From positions 47,163,549-47,227,548 of the forward strand of contig CP136067.1 of assembly GCA_032622095.1 (NCBI GenBank): a stretch of DNA of 64,000 nt. The letters are read 5' to 3'. The DNA is from Siphonodentalium dalli (lineage: Eukaryota > Mollusca > Scaphopoda > Gadilida > Siphonodentaliidae). Each line of letters begins with the position of its first letter. Position 1 is the stretch's first letter. Made by a program: the position numbers and the translations under genes. The notes under the pieces were generated by a model. It was not told the DNA's origin and ran no database searches. It saw nothing but the letters and a program-made list of their open reading frames with translations. Positions 36,101-47,859 of this stretch are shown here, piece by piece.

Positions 36101-39100
36101 CACAAACATGCGCACATACTAAAGCAACAGGGTCACTTATCATGACCTATTCTGATACATAATACATTATGCTATCATGATCTGACTGCAATTAAGCTGC
36201 CCTTTGTCGTATAAGGCCATACAAACTTAACAAAGTAACCGCATTTATCGCTAATTGAAGTAAAAAAGGGCATCCGATTGCCACACACAAATGCGCACAT
36301 ACTAAAGCAACAGGATAACATATCATGACCTATTCTGATACATAATACATTATGCTATCATGATCTAACTGCAAATAGGCTGCTCTTTTCTGTATAAGGC
36401 CATACAAACTTAACAATTGTTTGTTAATAAGTACCCGCTTTTATAGCTATATGCGAGAAAATGGCACCCGATTTCCACACACAAATGCGCTCATACTAAA
36501 GCAACAGGGTCACTTACCATGACCTGCTCTGATACATAATACATTATGCTATCATGATTTAACTGCAAATAGGCTGCCCTTTTCCGTATAAGACAATAAA
36601 AACTTAACAATTGTTTGTTAATAAGTACCCGAATTTATAGCTATATGTAGGAAAAGGGCACCCGATTGCCACACAAACATGCGCACATACTAAAGCAACA
36701 GGGTCACTTATCATGACCTATTCTGATACATAATACATTATGCTATCATGATCTGACTGCAATTAAGCTGCCCTTTGTCGTATAAGGCCATACAAACTTA
36801 ACAATTGTTAGTTAATAAGTAACCGAATATATCGCTATTTGAGGGAAAGGGCACCCGATTGCCACACGCAAATGCGCACATACTTAAGCAACAGGGTCAC
36901 TTATCATGACCTGTTCTGATACATAATACATTATGCTATCATGATTTAACTGAAAATAGGATGCCCTTTTCCGTATAAGGCCATACAAACTTAACAATTG
37001 TTTGTTAATAAGTACCCGCATTTATAGCTATATGCGAGACAATGGCACCCGATTGCCACACATAAATGCGCACATACTAAAGCAACAGGGCCACTGGTCA
37101 TGACCTATTCTGATACATAATACTTTACGCTATCACGATCTAACTGCAATTAGACTGCCCTTTGTCGTATAAGGCCATACAAACTTAACAAAGTAACCAT
37201 ATTTATAGCTGCATGCGGGAAAAGGTCAACCGATTTCCACACAAAAATGCGCACATGCTAAACAAACAGGGCCACTTATCATGACCTATTCTGATACATA
37301 ATACTTTATGCTATCACGATATAACTGCAATTAGACTGCCCTTTGCCGTATAAGGCCATACAAACTTAACAAAGTAACCATATTTATAGCTGCATGCGAG
37401 AAAAGGTCAACCGATTTCCACACAAAAATGCACACATGCTAAACAAACAGGGCCACTTATCATGACCTATTCTGATACATAATACATGATGCTATCATGA
37501 TCTAACTGCAAATAGGCTATCCTTTTCCGTATAAGGCCATACAAACTTAACAATTGTTTGTTAATAAGTAACCGCTTTTATCGCTATATTAGGGAAAGGG
37601 GGCCCGATTTTCACAAATAAATGCGCACAAAGTAAAGCACCCTGGGTACCAATCACGCATATTCCAATACATAATGTACTACACTATCATCCTCTAACTG
37701 CAAATAGGCTGTCGTTTACCGTACACGGCCATAACAACTTAACAATTGTTTGTTAATAAGTACCCCGCAGTTATAGCTATATGCGTGAAAAGGGCACCCG
37801 ATTGCCACACAAAAATGCGCACATACTAAAACAGCAGGGCCACTGTTCATGACCCATTCTGTTACATAAAACCATACGCTATCACGAGCTAACTGCAAAT
37901 AGACTGTTTTTTTCCGTATAAGGCCATACAAACTTAACAAAGTAACCGCACTTATCGCTAACTGCGGGAAAAGGGCACCCGATTGACACACACACATGCG
38001 CACATACTAAAGCAACAGGGCCACTGGTCATTACCTATTCAGATACATAATACTTTACGCTATCACGATCTAACTGCAATTAGACTGCCATTTGCCGTAT
38101 AAGGCCATACAAACTTAACAATTGTTAGTTAATAAGTAACCGAATTTATCGCTATTTGAGGGAAAGGGCACCCGATTGCCACACGCAAATGCGCACATAC
38201 TTAAGCAACAGGGTCACTTATCATAACCTGTTCTGATACATAATACATTATGCTATCATGATTTAACTGAAAATAGGATGCCCTTTTCCGTATAAGGCCA
38301 TACAAACTTAACAATTGTTTGTTAATAAGTACCCGCATTTATAGCTATATGCGAGACAATGGCACCCGATTGCCACACATAAATGCGCACATACTAAAGC
38401 AACAGGGCCACTGGTCATGACCTATTCTGATACATAATACTTTACGCTATCACGATCTAACTGCAATTAGACTGCCCTTTGTCGTATAAGGCCATACAAA
38501 CTTAACAAAGTAACCATATTTATAGCTGCATGCGGGAAAAGGTCAACCGATTTCCACACAAAAAATGCGCACATGCTAAACAAACAGGGCCACTTATCAT
38601 GACCTATTCTGATACATAATACTTTATGCTATCACGATATAACTGCAATTAGACTGCCCTTTGCCGTATAAGGCCATACAAACTTAACAAAGTAACCATA
38701 TTTATAGCTGCATGCGAGAAAAGGTCAACCGATTTCCACACAAAAATGCACACATGCTAAACAAACAGGGCCACTTATCATGACCTATTCTGATACATAA
38801 TACATGATGCTATCATGATCTAACTGCAAATAGGCTATCCTTTTCCGTATAAGGCCATACAAACTTAACAATTGTTTGTTAATAAGTAACCGCTTTTATC
38901 GCTATATTAGGGAAAGGGGGCCCGATTTTCACAAATAAATGCGCACAAAGTAAAGCACCCTGGGTACCAATCACGCATATTCCAATACATAATGTACTAC
39001 ACTATCATCCTCTAACTGCAAATAGGCTGTCGTTTACCGTACACGGCCATAACAACTTAACAATTGTTTGTTAATAAGTACCCGCAGTTATAGCTATATG

Positions 39101-40957
39101 CGTGAAAAGGGCACCCGATTGCCACACAAAAATGCGCACATACTAAAACAACAGGGCCACTGTTCATGACCCATTCTGTTACATAAAACCATACGCTATC
39201 ACGAGCTAACTGCAAATAGGCTGTTTTTTTCCGTATAAGGCCATACAAACTTAACAAAGTAACCGCACTTATCGCTAACTGCGGGAAAAGGGCACCCGAT
39301 TGACACACACACATGCGCACATACTAAAGCAACAGGGCCACTGGTCATTACCTATTCAGATACATAATACTTTACGCTATCACGATCTAACTGCAATTAG
39401 ACTGCCATTTGCCGTATAAGGCCATACAAACTTAACAAAGTAACCACATTTATAGCTGTATGCGGAAAAAGGGCAACCGATTCCCACACAAAAATGCGCA
39501 CATGCTAAAGAAACAGGGCCACTTATCATGACCTATTCTGATACATAATACATTATGCTATCATGATCTAACTGCAATTAGGCTGCACTTTGCCGTATAA
39601 GGCCATACAAACTTAACAATTGTTAGTTAATAAGTAACCGCATTTATCGCTATATGAGGGAAAGTGTGCCCGATTTTCACACATAAATGCGCACAAAGTA
39701 AAGCACCCTGCGTACCAATCACGACCTATTCAAATACATAATGCACTACACTATCATCATCTAGCTGCAAATAGGCTCTCTTGTACCTTGTACCGTACAA
39801 GGCCATAACAACTTAACAATTGTTCGTTAATAAGAATCCGCATTTATAGCTATATGAGTGAAAAGTGCACCCGATTTCCTCACAAAAAATGCGCACATAC
39901 TAAAGCAACAGGGCCACTGTTCATGACCCATTCTGATACATTAAACCATACGCTATCACGAGCTGACTACAAATAGGCTGATTTTTTTCCGTATAAGTCC
40001 ATACAAACTTAACAAAGTAACCGCATTTATCGCTAATTGAAGTAAAAAAGGGCATCCGATTGCCACACACAAATGCGCACATACTTAAGCAACAGGATCA
40101 CTTATCATGACCTATTCTGATACATAATACATTATGCTATCATGATCTAACTGCAAATAGGCTGCCCCTTTCTGTATAAGGCCATACAAACTTAACAATT
40201 GTTTTTTAATAAGTACCCGCTTTTATAGCTATATGCGAGAAAATGGCACCCGATTGCTACACAAAAATGCGCACACACTAAAGCAACAGGGTCACTTATC
40301 GTGACCTCTTCTGATACATAATACATTATGCTATCATGATCAAACTGCAATTAGGCTGCCCTTAGCCGTATAAGGCCATACAAACTTAACAATTGTTAGT
40401 TAATAAGTAACCGCATTTGTCGCTATATGAGGGAAAGGTCACCCGATTACCACACACAAATGCGCTCATACTAAAGCAACAGGGTCACTTACCATGACCT
40501 GCTCTGATACATAATACATTATGCTATCATGATTTAACTGCAAATAGGATGCCCTTTTCCGTATAAGGCCATACAAACTTAACAATTGTTTGTTAATAAG
40601 TACCCGCATTTATAGCTATATGCGAGAAAATGGCACCCGATTGCCACACATAAATGCGCACATACTAAAGCAACAGGGCAACTGGTCATGACCTATTCTG
40701 ATACATAATACTTTCGCTATCACGATCTAACTGCAATTAGACTGCCCTTTGCCGTATAAGGCCATACAAACTTAACAAAGTAACCATATTTATAGCTGCA
40801 TGCGGGAAAAGGTCAACCGATTTCCACACAAAAATGCGCACATGCTAAACAAATAAGTACCCCGCATTTATAGCTATAATAAGTATTATTTGTTAATAAG
40901 TACCCGCATTTATAGCTATATGCGTGAAAAGGGCACCCGATTGCCACACAAAAATGC
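33126..40957. repeat. Satellite array, left arm
   Basis: About 41 monomers. Typical order: TTAACAATTGTTTGTTAATAAG, TACCCGCATTTATAGCTATA, GGCACCCGATTGCCACACA, AATGCGCACATACTAAAGCA, GGTCACTTATCATGACCTAT, ATACATTATGCTATCATGAT, CTGCAAATAGGCTGCCCTTT, CCGTATAAGGCCATACAAAC. A shorter monomer type lacks ~11-13 bases of the ATTGTTAGTTAAT segment. Higher-order duplication is visible: a 571-bp three-monomer unit (starts 35521, 36092, 36663) and a 1317-bp seven-monomer unit (36861 versus 38178). Confidence 0.9.
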
Positions 40958-43900
40958 GGTTGCCCTTTTCCCGCATACAGCTATAAATGTGGTTACTTTG
41001 TTAAGTTTGTATGGCCTTATACGGCAATGGGCAGCCTAACTGCAGTTAGATCGTGATAGCGTAAAGTATTATGTATCAGAATAGGTCATGACCAGTGGCC
41101 CTGTTGCTTTAGTAAGTTTAGTATGTGCGCATTTTTGTGTGGCAATTGGGTGCCCTTTTCACGCATATATATATATGAGGTTACGTATTAACAAACAATT
41201 GCTAAGTCGTTATGGCCTGATACGGTATAGGCAGCCTATTTGCAGTTAAATCACGATAGAGTAGGGCAATATGTATTAGAATAGGTCGTGATTGGTACCC
41301 AGGGTGCTTTACTTTGTGCGCATTTATTTGTGAAAACGGGCACCCTTTCCCTCATATAGCGATAAATGCGGTAACTTATTAACTAACAATTGTAAAATTT
41401 CTATGGCCTTATACGGAAAAGGGCAGCCCACTTGCAGTTAGATCATGATAGCATAATGTACTATGTATCAGAATAGGACATGATAGTGACCTTGTTGCTT
41501 TAGTATGTGCGCATTTTTGTGTGGCAAACGGGTGCCCTTTTCCCGCAATTTGCGATAAATGAGGTTACATTGTTAAGTTCGTATGACCTCATACGGAAAA
41601 AAGCAGCCTATTTGCAGTTAAATCGTGATAGCGTGAAGTATTATGTATTAGAATAGGACATGATCAGTGGCCCTGTTACTTTAGTATGTGCGCATTTTTG
41701 TTAGATCAAGATAGAGCAGTGCATTTTGTATCAGAATAGGTCATGATAAGTGACCCTGTTGCTTTAGTATGTGCTTATTAGTGTGTGACAATCGGGTGCC
41801 CTTTCACTCATGTAGCGACAAATGCGGTTACTTATTAACAAACAATTGTTAAGTTTGTATGGCCTTATACGGAAAAGGGCATCCTATTTGCAGTTAAATC
41901 ATGATAGCATAATGCATTATGTATCAGAAGAGGTCACGATAAGTGACCCTGTTGCTTTAGTGTGTGCGCATTTTCGTGTGGCAATCGGGTGCCATTTTCT
42001 CGCATATAGCTATAAAAGCGTGTACTTATTAACAAACAATTGTTAAGTTTGTATGGCCTTATACGGAAAAGGGCATCCTATTTGCAGTTAAATCGTGATA
42101 GCATAATGTATTATGTATCAGAACTGGTCATGATAAGTGACCCTGTTGCTTAAGTATGTGCGCATTTGTGTGTGGCAATCGGGTGCCCTTTCCCTCATAT
42201 AGCGATAAATGCGGTTACTTATTAACTAACCATTGTTAAGTTTGTATGGCCTTATACGACAAAGGGCAGCTTAATTGCAGTCAGATCATGATAGCATAAT
42301 GTATTATGTATCAGAATAGGTCATGATAAGTGACCCTGTTGCTTTATTATGTGCGCATTTTTGTGTGGCAATCGGGTGCCCTTTTCCTACATATAGCTAT
42401 AAATTCGGGTACTTATTAACAAACAATTGTTAAGTTTGTATGGCCTTATACGGAAAAGGGCAGCCTATTTGCAGTTAAATCATGATAGCATAGTGTATTA
42501 TGTATCAGAGCAGGTCATGGTAAGTGACCCTGTTGCTTTAGTATGAGCGCATTTGTGCGTGGTAATCGGGTGACCTTTCCCTCATATAGCGACAAATGCG
42601 GTTACTTATTAACTAACAATTGTTAAGCTTGTATGGCCTTATACGGCTAAGGGCAGCCTAATTGCAGTTTGATCATGATAGCATAATGTATTATGTATCA
42701 GAAGAGGTCACGATAAGTGACCCTGTTGCTTTAGTGTGTGCGCATTTTTGTGTAGCAATCGGGTGCCATTTGCTCGCATATAGCTATAAAAGCGGGTACT
42801 TATTAAAAAACAATTGTTAAGTTTGTACGGCCTTATACAGAAAAGAGCAGCCTATTTGCAGTTAGATCATGATAGCATAATGTATTATGTATCAGAATAG
42901 GTCATGATATGTGATCCTGTTGCTTTAGTATGTGCGCATTTGTGTGTGGCAATCGGATGCCCTTTTTTACTTCAATTATCGATAAATGCGGTTACTTTGT
43001 TAAGTTTGTATGGACTTATACGGGAAAAAACAGCCTATTTGCAGTCAGCTCGTGATAGCGTATGGTTTTATGTATCAGAATGTGTCATGAACAGTGGCCC
43101 TGTTGCTTTAGTATGTGCGCATTTTTGTGAGGAAATCGGGTGCCCTTTTCACTCATATAGCTATAAATGCGGATACTTATTAACGAACAATTGTTAAGTT
43201 GTTATGGCCTTGTACGGTACAAGAGAGCCTATTTGCAGTTAGATGATGATAGTGTAGTGCATTATGCATTGGAATAGGTCGTGATTGGTACGCAGGGTGC
43301 TTTACTTTGTGCGCATTTATTTGTGAAAATCGGGTACCCTTTCCCTCATATAGCGATAAATGCGGTTACTTATTAACAACAATTGTTAAGTTTGTATGGC
43401 CTTATACGAAAAAAACAGCCTATTTGCAGTTAGATCGTGATAGCGTAAAGAATTATGTATCAGAATAGGTCATGAACAGTGGCCCTTTGCTTTAGTATGT
43501 GCGCATTGTTTTGTGGCAATCGTGTGACCTTTTCCCGCATATAGCTATAAATGCGGATACTTATTAACAAACAATTGTTAAGTTGTTATGGCCTTGTACG
43601 GTAAACGACAGCCTATTTGCAGTTAGAGGATGATAGTGTAGTACATTATGTATTGGAATATGCGTGATTGGTACCCAGGGTGCTTTACTTTGTGCGCATT
43701 TATTTGTGAAAATCGGGCCCCCTTTCCCTCATATAGCGATAAATGCGGTTACTTATTAACAAACAATTGTTAAGTTTGTATGGCCTTATACGGAAATAGG
43801 CAGCCTATTTGCAGTTAGATCATGCTAGCATAATGTATTATGTTTCAGAATAGGTCATGATAAGTGGCCCTGTTTGTTTAGCATGTGCGCATTTTTGTGT

Positions 43901-46366
43901 GGAAATCGGTTGACCTTTTCCCGCATGCAGCTATAAATATGGTTACTTTGTTAAGTTTGTATGGCCTTATACGACAAAGGGCAGTCTAATTGCAGTTAGA
44001 TCGTGATAGCGTAAAGTATTATGTATCAGAATAGGTCATGACCAGTGGCCCTGTTGCTTTAGTATGTGCGCATTTATGTGTGGCAATCGGGTGCCATTGT
44101 CTCGCATATAGCTATAAATGCGGGTACTTATTAACAAACAATTGTTAAGTTTGTATGGCCTTATACGGAAAAGAGCATCCTATTTGCAGTTAAATCATGA
44201 TAGCATAATGCATTATGTATCAGAAGAGGTCACGATAAGTGACCCTGTTGCTTTAGTGTGTGCGCATTTTTGTGTATCAATCGGGTGCCATTTTCTCGCA
44301 TATAGCTATAAAAGCGGGTACTTATTAACAAACAATTGTTAAGTTTGTATGGCCTTATACGGAAAAGGGCATCCTATTTGCAGTTAAATCATGATAGCAT
44401 AATGTATTATGTATCAGACCAGGTCATGATAAGTGACCCTGTTATTTAGTATGTGCGCATTTGTGTGTGGCAATCGGGTGCCCTTTCCCTCATATAGCGA
44501 CAAATGCGGTTACTTATTAACTAACAATTGTTAAGTTTGTATGGCATTATACGACAAAGGGCAGCCTAATTGCAGTTAGATCATGATAGCATAATGTATT
44601 ATGTATCAGAATAGGTCACGATAAGTGACCCTGTTGCTTTAGTGTGTGCGCATTTTTGTGTGGAAATCGGGTGCCCTTTTCCTACAATTTGCGATAAATG
44701 CGGTTAATTTGTTAAGTTGGTATGGCCTTATACGACAAAGGGCAGCCTAATTGCAGTTAGATCGTGATAGCGTAAAGTATTATGTATGAGAATATGTCAT
44801 GATAAGTGGCCCTGTTTCTTTAGTATGTGCGCATTTTTGTGTGGCAATCAAATGCCCTTTTCCCGCATATAGCTATAAATGCGATTACGTATTAACAAAC
44901 AATTGTAAAGTTATTATCGCCTCATTCGGTAAAAGACAGCCTATTTGCTGTTAAATCATGATATAGTAGTGCATTAGGTATTAGAAGAGGTCGTGATAGG
45001 TACCCAGGGGGCCTTACGTTGTGCACATTTTTGTGTGGGAAACGGTTGCTCTTTTCCCGCGTACAGCTATAAATGTGTTTATTTGTTAAGTTTGTATGGC
45101 CTTATACGGCAAAGGGCAGCCTAATTGCAGTTAGATCGTGATAGCGTAAAGTATTATGTATTGGAATAGGCCATGACCAGTGGCCCTGTTGCTTTAGTAT
45201 ATGCGCATTTTTTGTGCGGCAATCGGGTACCCTTGTACGGTAAAAGACAGCCTATTTGCAGTTAGATGATGATAGCGTAGTGCATTATGTATTGGAATAG
45301 GTCGTGATTGGTACCCAGGGTGCTTAACATTGTGCGCGTTTGTTTGTGAAAATCGGGCACCCTTTCCCTCATGTAGCGATAAATGCGGTTACTTATTAAC
45401 TAACAATTGTTAAGTTTGTAATACTTTGTATGGCCTTATACGGAAAAGGGTAGCCTATTTGCAGTTAGATCATGATAGCATAATGTATTATGTATCAGAA
45501 TAGGTCATGATAAGTGGCCCTGTTTCTTTAGTATGTGCGCATTTATATGTGGCAATCGGGTGCCCTTTTCCCGCGTATTGCTATAAATGCGGGTACTTAT
45601 TAACAAACAATTATTAAGTTGTTATGGCCTTGTACGGTAAAAGACAGCCTATTTGCAGTTATATGATGATAGTGTAGTGCATTATGTATTGGAATAGGTC
45701 GTGATTGGTACACATGGTGCTTAACATTGTGCGCGTTTATTTGTGAAAATCGGGCACCCTTTCCCTCATATAGCGATAAATGCGGTTACTTATTAACTAA
45801 CAATTGTTAAGTTTGTATGGCCTTATACGGAAAAGGGTAGCCTATTTGCAGTTGGATCATGATAGCATAATGTATTATGTATCAGAATAGGTCATGATAA
45901 GTGGCCCTGTTTCTTTACTATGTGCGCATTTATGTGTGGCAATCGGGTGCCCTTTTCGCGCAATCAGCGATAAATGCGGTTACTTAGCTTGTTAACGAAT
46001 ACTTGTTAAGCGCCTTATACTGTAAAGGGCAGCCTATTTGCAGTTAGATCAGCCTAGAGTAGAATATTGTGTATCATACCAGGCGAAGGTAGATGCCCTT
46101 GTCTTTTAGTTTGTGCTCATTTCTGTGTACCATTTGGTCGCATATAGCGACTTTAGCAGGCAAGTGGTTAAATTTAGATAGTCGTATAGGCAAAAATTGA
46201 GTCTTATTACAGTTAGATTGCGATAAAATAGTCTATGTTGTTTCAATATAGAACGTGAGGGGTGACCTGATTTCTTCCGATTGTGCGCATCTCTGTGTAA
46301 AACTCGGGTACCCTATACGCCCACATGTAGCGATGAATGTGGTTACCTATTACGATCGAAGCGGCA
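40958..46366. repeat. Satellite array, right arm (inverted)
   Basis: About 28 monomers of the same family in reverse complement. The anchor GGCC of GTATGGCCTTATACGG falls at 41861, 42055, 42248, 42442, 42635, 42829 and 43012, giving spacings of 194, 193, 194, 193, 194 and 183. Specific variants appear in mirrored order relative to the left arm, for example a GTACGGTACAAGAGAGCC-type unit near 43215 mirrors 34870. The outermost ~400 bp (about 45960-46366) are strongly diverged monomers with no counterpart in the left arm. Confidence 0.9.
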
Positions 46367-46399
46367 CAAAAGGGGTTAACCTTGTGAACATGTTGTTAA
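46367..46399 (-). repeat. Right terminal inverted repeat of the fold-back element
   Basis: Reverse complement of 33093-33125 without mismatch, followed by TATTTTTTGG. Confidence 0.9.
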
Positions 46400-46557
46400 T
46401 ATTTTTTGGACGAAGAGCATCAGTATATTGTCTGGAGAATGAATATTTGAAATTTGGATCCATTTCAAGCGCATTACCGTTCAAATCGGCCAGTAACGTA
46501 TATCAGTAACGTAGGTAACGGGTCGCGGTGGTCGCGGCTACCTATCACCAAATAAGA

Positions 46558-46558
<1 letters not shown>

Positions 46559-46618
<60 letters not shown>
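46559..46618. repeat. (AT)n microsatellite
   Basis: About 60 bases of uninterrupted TA repeat shortly after the right end of the fold-back element. Confidence 0.95.
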
Positions 46619-46619
<1 letters not shown>

Positions 46620-46620
<1 letters not shown>

Positions 46621-47390
46621 CTAACAACACTAACGACCTTAGGGAGACTGTTGAAATAATCCGACCTTAGGGAGACATCTCGATATATCATTTTCTATGC
46701 AACGCATAGCTTCTGTGTGTGGTGAGAGCATTTGGTTTTAATCGAAAAACCATCTATGATGTCATTTGTGATGACTATTATAATATTTAAAAATATATAA
46801 CAAGTGTCCCCCTAATACCGTCTCCCTAATGTTTGGTCATTTTACATACAACATGAACCATATTAGGTGGACATATACAATAAATACCACTACATGCGGT
46901 ATTAGGGGGACACATATTAAAAATCAAAGTTATGGAGATACATAATATGTACTTTATATTTTGAAGCCATATTCTTGAAATAGTCTTACGAAATGACTAG
47001 ATATAATTTAAGATGCTGGCATACGCGAGAAATTTAACCCTCAATACACGAATGCGGGGACCTGGTTTAATCTTTGTAAAACGCTACATCAGTACATGGC
47101 ATTGGTTATAATAATCAAAGGCACGGGCGGCGTTCGTTGCAGAAATATCATATGTGTTCAAATCCCAACCAACAGAAGGAATATTTAAAAAATTATAGTT
47201 TTGATCATATGCAAACATAATCAGCGCGTAAATAGTATATTGTCCTCAGTGTGCACTATGGTGGTGGCGTAAAAAGCAGTCTGCTCGCAACACTGCAAAC
47301 TGTATATACGGCGAATGCCGACTTATAAAGACACAGTGAACCCATATCGAGAAACATACAAAGATTACCTACATGGATACTAAAATACTT
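46620..47390. other. Anonymous sequence with small inverted words
   Basis: CCTTAGGGAGAC occurs twice (about 46638 and 46667) and its near complement GTCTCCCTAAT once (about 46829). GGTATTAGGGGGACA and its near complement also flank about 90 bases. No gene is supportable. Part may be intron of the SAM-like candidate. Confidence 0.4.
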
Positions 47391-47392
47391 AC

Positions 47393-47462
47393 CTTTAAAC
47401 CGTTCTTGTAACGCCGATAGCCCCCATTCGGTTAATTTGCTCGTAACAAAATCGTCCGACAT
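47393..47462 (-). CDS. Candidate first coding exon, SAM-like N-terminus
   Basis: The ATG at 47462 opens 23 codons (MSDDFVTSKLTEWGLSALQE then RFK) with the W-x-L...L..F spacing of the first helices of a SAM domain. A consensus donor (exon G at 47393, intron GTAAGT from 47392, phase 1) follows. An in-frame ATG seven codons upstream is also possible. No further exon is recognisable to the left, so this may be a stranded exon or a gene continuing elsewhere. The fold assignment from so short a stretch is tentative. Confidence 0.35.
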
Positions 47463-47533
47463 TTGTATGCGACTGTGTCTCAAAGCGAGTCTCCAACATT
47501 ACTGGCCGCTAAAATTCCTGATATATCACGTGA

Positions 47534-47851
47534 ATGTTTAAACCAATGAGATTAGCAGATCAACCCAATTTCGTCATCTCGTGCCTCCAATTAAAAGTTA
47601 TCTCTCCCAGAGAGTTCAAATTGAGTCTCAGTGAGATTGAAAACGACCTCTCATGGGCACGCAAAACTATGGAATCAACCCTCCAATTAAGTTACGTCCC
47701 CGAAATTAAACCCCCAATGTTTAGTGTGCACCCCAGGATAGATAATTTGTTCCTCGTGAGAGACCAATTCAACCTCCGGAATTATTGCCCTTCAAAGATT
47801 GACCCTCGTGTATTTAGTGTGAAGGTTATGGGAGGTACACAGGAGGCGTGA
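47534..47851 (+). CDS. Hypothetical 105-aa ORF, unrecognised
   Basis: The frame starts at a real ATG only 71 bases from, and divergent to, the ATG of the SAM-like exon, and ends TGA at 47849-47851. The product is mixed hydrophobic and charged, with no cysteine pattern, membrane segment or signal peptide. The words KPPMFSVHPR and DPRVFSVKV look like an internal repeat. I do not recognise it; it could be a chance ORF in the shared upstream region. Confidence 0.2.
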   Translation: MFKPMRLADQPNFVISCLQLKVISPREFKLSLSEIENDLSWARKTMESTLQLSYVPEIKPPMFSVHPRIDNLFLVRDQFNLRNYCPSKIDPRVFSVKVMGGTQEA

Positions 47852-47859
47852 AGTGCAAT

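Larger units (their letters stand above)
33093..46399. mobile_element. 13.3-kb fold-back element made of inverted satellite arrays
   Basis: Perfect 33-bp terminal inverted repeats (33093-33125 and 46367-46399; outer words TTAACAACATGTTCACAAGG and its complement) bound ~70 tandem monomers of 183-194 bp. Monomers run in one orientation to about 40957 and in the reverse orientation afterwards. TTAA lies at the very ends; alternatively the flanks show a 4-bp TATT duplication (33089-33092 and 46400-46403). There is no transposase and no convincing ORF. Elements with long inverted termini made of internal repeats are known as fold-back elements (Drosophila FB, sea-urchin TU); kinship with those families is not implied. 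The left flank is itself a dispersed repeat (compare 31470-31530), which fits insertion into repeat DNA. Confidence 0.8.

Noticed and set aside
34144-44342. Repeated 60-97-codon ORFs with related peptides (such as VALVCAHFCVAIGC) in the satellite arms
   Set aside because: They start mostly on non-ATG codons. The 194-bp monomer is not a multiple of three, so the frame changes from monomer to monomer. They end wherever a stop happens to fall, which is a by-product of tandem repetition.
33126-46366. Regularly spaced repeats as a CRISPR array
   Set aside because: The unit is ~190 bp with no unique spacers, and the genome is eukaryotic.
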